Assembly: GCA_018380195.1 (NCBI GenBank)
Contig: JAGZUC010000010.1
Location: 1 to 61,324 of the forward strand
Length of the DNA: 61,324 nt
Direction of reading: 5' to 3'
From: Collinsella sp.
Lineage (GTDB): Bacteria; Actinomycetota; Coriobacteriia; Coriobacteriales; Coriobacteriaceae
This document shows positions 11,401 to 18,784 of this stretch, one piece after another (within the stretch, counting starts at the first letter, position 1; each line of letters opens with the position of its first letter). A program made the position numbers and the translations under genes. Under the pieces are notes generated by a model. That model was not told the origin of the DNA, did no database searches, and worked only from the letters and a program-made list of their open reading frames with translations.

Positions 11401-14400
11401 CCGAGGACGCCACGACTCCCACGAGCATTAAGCTCACCTGGGGAAAGGTCGATGGTGCTACCTCCTACGACCTTAAGGTCGATGGCACCGTGTTCGCCGT
11501 GGGCGATGCAGCGGAATTCACGCATACCGATCTTGCCTACAATAGCAAGCACACCTACCAGATCCGTTCGCGCAACGCCGAGGGCTACTCCCGTTGGAGC
11601 GATGTGCTCGCGGCGAACTCCGCCCTCGACCCATGGCGGAACGTGCCCGAGGCCGAGAAGATCACCTGGGAGGGCTCGATCTACGGCAGCCATAAGGCCG
11701 ATCTCGCCTTCGACCATGAGTTCCAGACGAGCGACGGCGGCTTCCACTCCGGCGGCAACGACCTGGGCAAGGCGCTCACCGTCGACTACGGCCGCGCCTA
11801 CAAGCTCGACAAGCTCGAGTACTATCCGCGTACCGACGCCGGCAACGGCACTGTGACCAAGATGCGCATCGAGACGAGTCTCGACGGTGTCCATTGGACG
11901 AGCCAGGAGGTCGATTGGGAGCGCTCCGCCGCCTGCAAAACGGTGACGTTCGACGGCGCCGTGGCCGCACGCTACGTGCGTATGACGCCGCTCGCTTCGG
12001 TTGGTAACTTCTTCTCCGCGTCCGAGATCGCCATCTACAAGGCCGATGGTACGGACGGCTTTGCTGTGGGTTCCAACCTCAACAAGGCAACGATCTCCGA
12101 TGGCGACTTTTCCAACATGAAGAATTATCTGGGTCTCGAGAACCGCGAGCCCGATACCTCGACGTTCGACTCGCAGATTCGCGACCACTTTGCCGATCTC
12201 AACGGCAACGGGGTCTATGATGTCTACGACTACTCGTTTACCATGGCGGGGCTTGATGGCGGCACCAAGCAGAAAGGCAAGGTCGCCGGCAAGCTCGCGG
12301 TGATTCCGAGCAAGACCGAGGTCGATGCCGGCGATGAGATCACCGTCGATGTCTATGCGGCCGACGCCAAGAACGTCAACGCCCTGGGCGCGCTCGTCAA
12401 CTTTAAGAGTGACCAGTTTGAGTTTGTGTCCGAGAGCATCTCGCAGGATGGTTCGACCGCCGGCATGGAGAACCTGTCGCGCGAGAAGGTCCAGTTCGCG
12501 GACGGCACACAGACCATCAACCTCGCCTTTGCCAACCGCGGCGACGGCAAGCTCTACAACGGCACTGGCGCGGTGGCGAGCTTCAAACTCAAGGCCAAGA
12601 CGGCCGGCAAGGTTGAACTGCCCTCGACGTCTTGGCTCATCGGTCCGGCGTGCGATGCGCTCGAGTTTACGAGTGACGGTACCGTGACGATGCCGGACGT
12701 TCCGCAGCCCACGGTTGCCGAGTACGGTCAGGATGCCTTCAACATCACGATGACCAACGACGAGCTCACGACCGACGACGGTTCCAACGTCGAGAAGCTT
12801 ATTCAGCAGAAGAGCTATAACGCGCTGTTCGATAACGATGAGGGCGACAACGGCTTTGAGTTCCTGTGGAACTGGAGCGGCAACTGGGACAGCGAGGGCA
12901 AGCTTCCGAGTTACGTGAAGCTTCCCACCACGATGACATTTGCCTTTAAGACACCATCGAAGCTCGATGCCGTTGAGGTCGTCAACCGCGACGGCGGTAA
13001 CGGCACCGTGCAGAAGATCAAGGCCGTCGTGACGTTCGAGGATGGCTCGACCCAGGAGTTCGCGGGTGGGGAGTACGATTCCTTCCAGGCTCGCTACGCC
13101 TTTGGCCTCTCTGCCGAGAACAAGGGCAAGAAGGCGACTAAGGTCGAGATCACGCCGCTTGAGGCATCGGGTGACCAGATGCTCACACTGCGCGAGATCA
13201 ACTTCAACTACACGCAGGGTGTCGAGGCCATCGAGGGTATCGAGCTGGGCAAGAACCAGACCGGGTTCTTTGAGGGCGACGTTACGCTCGTCGACGCTAA
13301 GGCCACGCCCGAGAGCGCCGGCTACCCCTATGTGACGGTCGAGAGCTCCGACTCCTCTGTGGTGAGCGTCTCCGCTGTTCAGGCCGGCGATAGCGTGAAC
13401 TACTACTTGCGTGCCAACAAGGCCGGCAAGGCAACGATCACGGTGGCGTCAGTGCTCGACCCCTCCAAGACCGCATCCTATGAGGTCGAGGTCAAGGCTG
13501 GTGTCGACACCTCTGCGCTCATGGCGGCGCTTTCCAAGGCCGCGGGCTACAGCGAGTCCGTCTACACCAAGGATTCTTATGCAGCTCTCACCGCTGCGGT
13601 CGAGGCGGCTCAGAAGCTTCTCGACGGCGGCCAGGGCAGCTATAGCAAGAAGGATGTCGCAGACGCTACGACCAAGATCGAAAAGGCAATCGACGGCCTC
13701 AAGATGCGCCCCGTTGATGAGAAGAAGCTCATCAACACGCCCGAGAACCGCGAGAACGTCAAGGTGACCGGCTTCTCGAGCGAGGCCGACTATGAGGGCA
13801 GCAACGCCGTCAACGCTCTTGACGGCGATGAGCAGACGCTCTGGCACAGCGACTATGCTTATAAGACCGGTATGCCCCAGCACCTGACCGTCGACCTGGG
13901 CCGCGACTACGATCTCACCGACGTCACGTTCCTGCCGCGCCAGGACGGCGGCACGAACGGCGATATCTTTGAGGCCGAGGTGCTGGTCTCCGACACCGCC
14001 GACGGTTATGAGATGGGCACCGCCGCGTCGATGGGTACGTTTACCTTCGACAACGACGGCCGCGTGCTCACCGACCGTGGCGACTGGAAGCAGATGAGCT
14101 TTGGTGCCGCGCGCGGTCGCTACGTGACCGTCAAGGTGCTCCACGCCGGCGGTGGCAGCGTTGACGCCTACTGCAGCATGGCGGAACTCAAGTTCTACGG
14201 TGCGGCCGTTCCCGATCCGGTGGCGAAGGACGACCTCACTGCCGCGATTGAAAAGGTTGATGCCGAGGTTGCAGCCGGCGACCTTAAGGCCGGTGACTAC
14301 ACCGAGGCTTCCTGGACCGCGTTCCAGAACGCCTTGGCGAGCGCCCGCGCCATCCTGAGCGACGAGAACGCCACGCAGGACGAGGTCGACCAGGCACTCA

Positions 14401-14891
14401 AGGCGCTCGAGGATGCCCGTGACGCGCTCGAGAAGACCCCGGTGACCCCAGTTGAGAACCCGACCAAGAAACAGCTCAAGGCCCTGGTCAAGCAGGCGAA
14501 GGAGACTGACACCAAGGGAAAGACGGCCGAGTCCGTCAAGGCCCTGACGGATGCCATTACCTACGCCGAGGATGTCTTGGGTGATGAGAATGCTTCCGAC
14601 ACCCAGCTCCAGGCGGCTTATGACCAGCTCAAGCTGGCCATCGAGGGCCTTAAGGATGCCGACTCCGGCAACCAGGGCGGTTCGGGCAACCAGGGTTCCG
14701 GCAATGGCTCGAACGGCGGCAGCCAGGCGGGCAAGCCCGCAGGCGACAAGGCCCAGGGCGGCAAGAAGAACGGTTCGGCGATCCCCGTTACTGGCGATCA
14801 AACGGCGGCAACTGTCGCGACTGTCGGTGGCCTTGGAGCCATCATCGCTGCGATCGGTGCCTTCTTCCACCGTCGCAATAAGGCTGAGTAG
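8478..14891 (+). CDS. Cell-wall-anchored multidomain GH31 glycosidase
   Basis: This 2137-residue exported enzyme starts with a signal peptide (GTG at 8478, after GGAGGGAAGGAG). A GH31 N-terminal sandwich and barrel follow, with likely nucleophile Asp480 in KTDVAWVG, acid/base Asp531 in WTGDQYGG, and GSDMDGIFGG at 559-568. Then come FN3 (about 965-1050), an F5/8C/CBM32-like domain (1054-1188), a dockerin-like DLNGNGVYDVYD loop (about 1236), a cohesin-like domain (1270-1403), another F5/8C-like domain (1416-1582), a BIG2-like domain, FIVAR, a second clear F5/8C domain (1755-1910), two more FIVAR repeats, and the sorting signal IPVTGD at 2102 with hydrophobic tail and RRNKAE. This architecture and motif set recall GH31 alpha-N-acetylgalactosaminidases acting on mucin O-glycans. 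That substrate is inference; GH31 itself is secure. Confidence 0.93.
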   Translation: MRRNSIFTKRWVKGSAVLVATAATLVFASPQQAVATPLKGVESATVSQSASNVVDIDFAGGIKGRITFLEDGIFRYNVDPKGEFSEYATPRSKSHTAKIQAQPDASDTYSKPSATVADKGNTIEISGGKATVILDKATGKMSIKSGDRVVVSESASLDLDKKGTVQTLAKEKSENFFGGGTQNGRFLHTNQTIAISNTNNWTDGGVASPNPFYWTSDGYGVLRNTFAEGSYDFGSTDASTVTTSHSENEFDAYYFVATNEGASNVATEMLQDYYKVTGNPVLLPEYGFYLGHLNAYNRDGWSTTSGQKKWETKGSKSSSKEGDVKYESGMATGYKLDGTLAAETLNGEGPTVDTENMKATDFDRQFSAQRVIDDYEDNDMPLGWFLPNDGYGAGYGQNGYYKTGGVNSDGTSSAERLNAVRANVDNLKKFTEYANSKGVSTGLWTQSNLEPDSNSETPWHLLRDFDAEVKTGGITTLKTDVAWVGSGYSFGLNGIKTAYDTVTTGANKRPNIITLDGWAGTQRFGGIWTGDQYGGNWEYIRFHIPTYIGQSLSGNPNIGSDMDGIFGGSPIISARDYQWKTFTPSMLDMDGWGTYRKSPMTHGDPYTGISRFYLKLKAQLMPYIYTSAASAANIDTGNGDTGLPMIRAMLLSDNSEYAASTSTQYQYMFGENFLVAPVYQDTQADENGNDVRNGIYLPNYGTDENPTIWIDYFSGKQYRGGQVLNNYDAPLWKLPLFVKANAIVPMYAENNNPEAVTETNTKGTDRSQRIVEFFATEGDGTFTQYEDDGSSIQNNTTEDDAYGTIDNISYGEHVSTVYSSKATGGTATFTAEASQGGYNGYDSNRTTTFVANVSAKPASVIAKNGGTALNVTEVDSQEAFDAATPAAGQAVYFYNESPNLNHYGSDADSTEAEKGESFNDTKITTNPKVYVKFAKTDVAAAEQTLELGGFVNADATLAADRLNENLSAPANLAAPEDATTPTSIKLTWGKVDGATSYDLKVDGTVFAVGDAAEFTHTDLAYNSKHTYQIRSRNAEGYSRWSDVLAANSALDPWRNVPEAEKITWEGSIYGSHKADLAFDHEFQTSDGGFHSGGNDLGKALTVDYGRAYKLDKLEYYPRTDAGNGTVTKMRIETSLDGVHWTSQEVDWERSAACKTVTFDGAVAARYVRMTPLASVGNFFSASEIAIYKADGTDGFAVGSNLNKATISDGDFSNMKNYLGLENREPDTSTFDSQIRDHFADLNGNGVYDVYDYSFTMAGLDGGTKQKGKVAGKLAVIPSKTEVDAGDEITVDVYAADAKNVNALGALVNFKSDQFEFVSESISQDGSTAGMENLSREKVQFADGTQTINLAFANRGDGKLYNGTGAVASFKLKAKTAGKVELPSTSWLIGPACDALEFTSDGTVTMPDVPQPTVAEYGQDAFNITMTNDELTTDDGSNVEKLIQQKSYNALFDNDEGDNGFEFLWNWSGNWDSEGKLPSYVKLPTTMTFAFKTPSKLDAVEVVNRDGGNGTVQKIKAVVTFEDGSTQEFAGGEYDSFQARYAFGLSAENKGKKATKVEITPLEASGDQMLTLREINFNYTQGVEAIEGIELGKNQTGFFEGDVTLVDAKATPESAGYPYVTVESSDSSVVSVSAVQAGDSVNYYLRANKAGKATITVASVLDPSKTASYEVEVKAGVDTSALMAALSKAAGYSESVYTKDSYAALTAAVEAAQKLLDGGQGSYSKKDVADATTKIEKAIDGLKMRPVDEKKLINTPENRENVKVTGFSSEADYEGSNAVNALDGDEQTLWHSDYAYKTGMPQHLTVDLGRDYDLTDVTFLPRQDGGTNGDIFEAEVLVSDTADGYEMGTAASMGTFTFDNDGRVLTDRGDWKQMSFGAARGRYVTVKVLHAGGGSVDAYCSMAELKFYGAAVPDPVAKDDLTAAIEKVDAEVAAGDLKAGDYTEASWTAFQNALASARAILSDENATQDEVDQALKALEDARDALEKTPVTPVENPTKKQLKALVKQAKETDTKGKTAESVKALTDAITYAEDVLGDENASDTQLQAAYDQLKLAIEGLKDADSGNQGGSGNQGSGNGSNGGSQAGKPAGDKAQGGKKNGSAIPVTGDQTAATVATVGGLGAIIAAIGAFFHRRNKAE

Positions 14892-14912
14892 TCCCAGCGA
14901 CAACTAAGCAAA

Positions 14913-14957
14913 CGTGCCCGCCGTCCCACCCAAGGACGGTGGGCACGCTTTTTTATT
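14913..14957 (+). terminator. Terminator of the GH31 gene
   Basis: Arms 14913-14926 and 14934-14947 pair over 14 bp with a single mismatch, followed by CTTTTTTATTT. It starts 22 bases after the stop codon. Confidence 0.88.
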
Positions 14958-15001
14958 TCAGCTAACGTACGTCATGGCAATCCCCGGTAGGTCGAGGGGT
15001 G
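14958..15001 (+). repeat. 44-bp repeat after the GH31 gene (copy B)
   Basis: This is the partner of 8054-8097 in the same orientation. It runs directly into the left arm of the long palindrome at 14998-15085, so repeat and palindrome appear to be one element. Confidence 0.6.
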
Positions 15002-15085
15002 CTTTGCGGGCGGGCCAGGCTTTATCTGAACGACTTTGCGAAGCAACCGGAGTGAAGATAAAGCCTGGCCCGCCCGCAAAGCACC
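14998..15085. repeat. Palindrome with perfect 30-bp arms and a TTTGCGAAGCAA loop
   Basis: Arms 14998-15027 and 15056-15085 are perfect complements over 30 bp. The 28-base loop contains CGACTTTGCGAAGCAA. A palindrome with unrelated arms but the same loop motif lies at 32289-32366. It sits between the GH31 terminator and purE. Confidence 0.75.
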
Positions 15086-15180
15086 ACGCAGACCGCAGGG
15101 ACGGGAGCGGCTATACTACTCTCAGTAGTTAAGGGTCGCGGATTGGCCGCGTCGCCGCTCTCAACAGGAGGTCTTTGTTT

Positions 15181-15645
15181 ATGGCAGATCAGAAGCCGGT
15201 TGTCGGGATCATCATGGGCTCCAAGTCCGATCTGGGCGTTATGGAAGGTTGCACCGCCGAGCTCGAGGCGCTGGGCGTGCCCTATGAGCTCGTGATTGCA
15301 AGCGCGCACCGCACGCCGGCGAAGGTCCATGAGTGGGCCTCGACTGCCGCCGATCGCGGTATCAAAGTGATTATCGCCGCCGCCGGCAAGGCCGCTCACC
15401 TGGGTGGTGTCGTGGCTGCCTTTACGCCGCTGCCGGTCATCGGCGTGCCTATGAAGACGAGTGACCTGGGCGGCATGGATTCGCTGCTGTCGATGGTGCA
15501 GATGCCTTCGGGCGTGCCCGTGGCCTGCGTTGCCATCAACGGTGCCAAGAACGCCGCCATCTACGCCACGCAGATTCTGGGCGCTTGCGACCCCGAGTAC
15601 CGCAAGGTTATCGAGAAGATGAAGCAGGAGATGGCTGACGCCTAA
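15181..15645 (+). CDS. purE: 5-(carboxyamino)imidazole ribonucleotide mutase, class I PurE
   Basis: PurE moves the carboxyl group of N5-CAIR to C4 to give CAIR in purine synthesis. The 154 residues match the compact PurE fold, with GIIMGSKSDLGVME near the N-terminus, the catalytic SAHRTP segment and the GAKNAAIYATQIL region. Start 15181 follows AGGAGG; a start two codons earlier lacks proper spacing. PurK and PurD are not in the window. A possible -10 (TATACT, 15112-15117) lies upstream. The sortase gene starts 36 bases downstream and may be co-transcribed. Confidence 0.95.
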   Translation: MADQKPVVGIIMGSKSDLGVMEGCTAELEALGVPYELVIASAHRTPAKVHEWASTAADRGIKVIIAAAGKAAHLGGVVAAFTPLPVIGVPMKTSDLGGMDSLLSMVQMPSGVPVACVAINGAKNAAIYATQILGACDPEYRKVIEKMKQEMADA

Positions 15646-15681
15646 GCGCTCTGCCAGTCCATTTGCAGCATAAGGAGAGCC

Positions 15682-16686
15682 ATGTCCGACTATCAGGGAA
15701 AGCGTTTTTCGGCTTCTCAGATTCCCGATCCGTCGAAGCCGGGTGCTGCCCATGCGGCACAGCAGGGTCGGACATCCTCTCCTCAGCAGCCGCGAGCGGC
15801 GCGTCCTGTGACGCCGGCGACGCACCGACGCCAGGACGCGCCGGCGGCGTATCGCCCCTCGTCATATGGCACGGCAAAGAAGCAGGCCCGGACGACGAGG
15901 CAACCGAGCGGCGCGCCGTCCAGCTACACCGAGCCGCCGCGCAAAAAGCGCCGCTCCGTCATTCCCATTCTGCTCATCATCATCGGCATTGGCCTGATCG
16001 TTGCTGCGGCCGCCATCTTTATCAACGCGCAGATTGGCTACAAGCAGGCGAGCGAGTCGTATCAAAAAATCGAAAAGCAATATGTGAGCGACAAGGACGC
16101 CAGTGGCGTGCCAATTGTCGACTTCAATGCGCTGGCCCAGACAAATCCCGAGGTTGTGGGTTGGATTTACGCGCCCGGCACCAACATCAACTACCCCGTG
16201 GTGCAGACCAACAACAACTCCAAGTACCTCAACACGCTGTTCGACGGTACGGCCAATGCCTCGGGAGCCATCTTCCTGGATAGCGACGACACCGCGCCGG
16301 GCATGGTGGATCAGCAGACCACGATTTACGGTCATCATATGAACGACGGTTCGATGTTCAACGTGATTTCGGATACGACCGATCAGGCGACGTTCGACAG
16401 CATGGAATACGTGTACTACATCACGCGTGATGCGACGTATAAGTTGCGCCCGCTGGCGACCAAGGTGGTCGAGGACACGTATGCCAAGGCGCGCACGCCC
16501 AACTTTGAGGGCGATGACGGACTGAAGAATTACCTGTCCGAGATGCTCGACGGCGCCTCGGCCGTGGCGAGCGATGCCACCGATCGTGCCGCTTCGGCAA
16601 CCAAGATCGTAACGCTTGTGACTTGCCGTTCGCTGTCATTTAGCAATACGCGCGCAGTCATGGTACTCACGCCGGTCGAGGAATAA
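15682..16686 (+). CDS. Class B-type sortase
   Basis: Sortases are membrane transpeptidases that cut sorting signals at the Thr-Gly bond and join surface proteins to the cell wall or to pilin subunits. This 334-residue protein has a Pro/Arg-rich cytoplasmic N-terminus, one membrane helix (about residues 95-115, VIPILLIIIGIGLIV) and the class B opening NPEVVGWIYAPGTNINYPVVQ. The catalytic residues are His218 in YGHHMNDGSMF, Cys315 in LVTCRS and Arg324 in SNTRAV. The cysteine motif is complete, so it should be active. Plausible substrates in the window are the IPVTG protein at 8478 and the pilin-like protein at 55286; which one it serves is not shown. Confidence 0.88.
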   Translation: MSDYQGKRFSASQIPDPSKPGAAHAAQQGRTSSPQQPRAARPVTPATHRRQDAPAAYRPSSYGTAKKQARTTRQPSGAPSSYTEPPRKKRRSVIPILLIIIGIGLIVAAAAIFINAQIGYKQASESYQKIEKQYVSDKDASGVPIVDFNALAQTNPEVVGWIYAPGTNINYPVVQTNNNSKYLNTLFDGTANASGAIFLDSDDTAPGMVDQQTTIYGHHMNDGSMFNVISDTTDQATFDSMEYVYYITRDATYKLRPLATKVVEDTYAKARTPNFEGDDGLKNYLSEMLDGASAVASDATDRAASATKIVTLVTCRSLSFSNTRAVMVLTPVEE

Positions 16687-16753
16687 GTGGTTCGAGAGTA
16701 GCTAAAAGAGCCCCGTCCCAAAAAGACTACCCTGGAAATCAAAAGGAGAAATG

Positions 16754-17170
16754 ATGCTTGAAAGCGGCAAATCGATGCCTTCGGTTGATGCTTGGCTGCG
16801 CGAAGCCAAGGCCGATGCTTCGGCGGCTGATTGTGGGATGTACCTGACACACAACGGCGTGGTGCGTGCGACGCCTAAGTCCGAGGTGCGTGGGATCGAG
16901 ACAAATGGTGTGGCGCCTGGACATAAGGTGGGCGGCATGGTGTTTGGCTTCGATGCCGAAAAGGTGCAGGCCGCTATCGAGGCAACGCGCGCGATGCCGG
17001 GTATCGGCTATGTGCGCGTGTGGCTGGCGAGTGGCGAGCTTACCGTGGGCGACGACATCATGCTCGTACTCATTGGCGGAGACATTCGCCCGCATGTCGT
17101 CGATGCGCTGCAGGCGCTCGTCGGTGCCATCAAAAATGAGTGTGTGAGCGAGGTCGAGCGCGAGGCGTAA
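16754..17170 (+). CDS. MoaE-like molybdopterin synthase large-subunit homologue
   Basis: The 138-residue protein matches the MoaE fold: HNGVVRATPK near the start, GMVFGFDAEKV, then GIGYVRVWLASGELTVGDD and the helix RPHVVDALQALVGAIKNE. MoaE with MoaD converts precursor Z to molybdopterin. No other molybdenum cofactor gene is in the window, and the catalytic C-terminal Lys/Trp motif of classic MoaE (IWKKE) is not seen, so it may have diverged. The ATG at 16754 has better spacing to AAGGAG (16743-16748) than the one at 16751. It ends just before a bidirectional terminator. Confidence 0.65.
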   Translation: MLESGKSMPSVDAWLREAKADASAADCGMYLTHNGVVRATPKSEVRGIETNGVAPGHKVGGMVFGFDAEKVQAAIEATRAMPGIGYVRVWLASGELTVGDDIMLVLIGGDIRPHVVDALQALVGAIKNECVSEVEREA

Positions 17171-17194
17171 GGCCGGCAGCAGCACTCGCCAACA

Positions 17195-17236
17195 AAAAGC
17201 CCGCTGGCAGTTCAATCAGTCTGCCAGCGGGCTTTT
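17195..17236. terminator. Bidirectional terminator between convergent genes
   Basis: AAAAGCCCGCTGGCAG (17195-17210) pairs perfectly over 16 bp with 17221-17236, with A-run and T-run at the two ends. It serves the MoaE-like gene and the minus-strand CmpB-family gene. Confidence 0.92.
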
Positions 17237-17269
17237 CTGTGCGTTGAAAAATCTCGGCATTGCGTGGCG

Positions 17270-18499
17270 CTACACGCGCGTCGCATCCTTGGGGCTCATG
17301 GTCATGCTCTGGAAGCGGTTCTCCATGTAATCGTTATCGAAATACTTGCCGTAGAACTGCGCGACGGGAATATCCGGCTCCGTGCCGTTGACGCGCTGGT
17401 ACCAGTAGTCGAGCGACTGTAGCGTCATGACGCCGTCGACCAGCATAATGACGGTAAAGATGACGGTAGCCGAGTAGCGACTCTTCCACGGAATCATGTT
17501 GATGAGCTTGAGCAACCTCGGCAGCAGGAGCTTGATCCAGATGAGGCCACCCAGGCCCCACATGCAGGCAAACGGCGTGCATGTGCGTCCCCCGGTCAAT
17601 ACCGCGATGGGATCGGGCATGCCGAATAGCCTAATGTGTGAATAGCTCCACGACACCACGCCAAATGAGGTCTGCATAAACCAGCCTACAAACACCTCGA
17701 AAGCGCCGCCGATCAGGGCACTTACCAGGAAAATGATCAGAGGATTCTTTTTATAGAAGCGGTTGAGCGCCATGGTCATGAGCACCGCGCCAAATCCGTA
17801 GATGGGGCTAAAGGGGCCAAATAGCATACCGGCACGGTCCTGATAGACGCCGGGATCGACGACGACCATATGCCAGACTTCCTCGAGAATGAGACCTAAC
17901 ACGCTGCAGACGAAGAATACCCAGAACAGGTTGAAGTAGTTGAGCTTGATGTAGCCCTCGCCGGTTTCGTCGCGGCCGAGCATGCCCTCGGCGGCGGCGT
18001 CGCGGTCGAGCATCTCCTGCAGGCGGCGCTGCAGTTCGCGCTCCTGGCGAAGCGTAGGATCGACGGTGGCTGAAAGCGCGATGAGGATACCGAGCTGAAT
18101 AGCGGGACGAAGCAAGAAGAGCCCGATACCTTGGAGCATCACGTCGACCAAAAGCTCGACGACGGTGAATGCAATAAGGATATAGGACAGGCGGGCGGCG
18201 TTGCGGCGCTGGTTTCTGATAAGGTCCAGGCCAAAGATGATCAGGATGACGGCACTTGCCGCAGAGAGCATGATGCCGGCGACGATGAGTCCAACCGCGA
18301 CGAGCGTGTTGTCGCCGAGCTTGGCGGCGGCGTTGCCGTTAATGAGCGCGGTGATGACCTGCCACATAAAGGCGGCGACCGACGGGAGTGTGCCCACGCC
18401 GGACAGGATGCACAGGACGGCGTACACCTTAATGATGAGGGGAATCTTCTTGACCTCCGTGGCGCTGGGGACGCTGGGGTCGAGTTCGTTTCGATCCAT
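17270..18499 (-). CDS. CmpB-family (putative type IV ABC-transporter) membrane protein
   Basis: This 409-residue integral membrane protein has an N-terminal half with several hydrophobic helices and a charged loop (RQERELQRRLQEMLDRDAA). The C-terminal half carries the PF06541-type pattern: FNLFWVFFVCSVLGLILEEVWH, then GPFSPIYGFGAVLM and GGAFEVFVGWFMQ. The family is annotated as a putative ABC-transporter component, but no ATPase lies beside it and the function is unproven. The start is supported by GAAAGG before the ATG. It is transcribed toward the shared terminator at 17195-17236 and diverges from purF. Confidence 0.75.
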   Translation of the reverse strand: MDRNELDPSVPSATEVKKIPLIIKVYAVLCILSGVGTLPSVAAFMWQVITALINGNAAAKLGDNTLVAVGLIVAGIMLSAASAVILIIFGLDLIRNQRRNAARLSYILIAFTVVELLVDVMLQGIGLFLLRPAIQLGILIALSATVDPTLRQERELQRRLQEMLDRDAAAEGMLGRDETGEGYIKLNYFNLFWVFFVCSVLGLILEEVWHMVVVDPGVYQDRAGMLFGPFSPIYGFGAVLMTMALNRFYKKNPLIIFLVSALIGGAFEVFVGWFMQTSFGVVSWSYSHIRLFGMPDPIAVLTGGRTCTPFACMWGLGGLIWIKLLLPRLLKLINMIPWKSRYSATVIFTVIMLVDGVMTLQSLDYWYQRVNGTEPDIPVAQFYGKYFDNDYMENRFQSMTMSPKDATRV

Positions 18500-18737
18500 A
18501 CAGAACCTTTCTCGCTTTGTCCTAGGTTACAAGGATACGCCGCCAACCTGCCAAAAGACAGGACGAACGTCCCAATTGCAACAATGCAACCCTCAACGGT
18601 GGACGCGGCGGCCACCTGGGGGCGTGGGCGCTTGCACTGGACAGACCAATAAAATGTTTGGCCGCAAAACGGATTATTAGCTCGGTGGGCTTTTAAAAAG
18701 CGCTGCTCATGCGCGGGGGAGCGCGTCGCGCCGTGCG

Positions 18738-18743
18738 TATAAT
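18738..18743 (+). promoter_or_regulatory. -10 element of the purF promoter
   Basis: A perfect TATAAT lies 41 bases before the purF start, in the 285-base spacer divergent from the CmpB-family gene. No convincing -35 hexamer is seen. The rest of the spacer shows no other feature I can support. Confidence 0.45.
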
Positions 18744-18784
18744 AAGGCGGGTAACGCCAAAATACGAGGCTCTGAGGGGATGCC

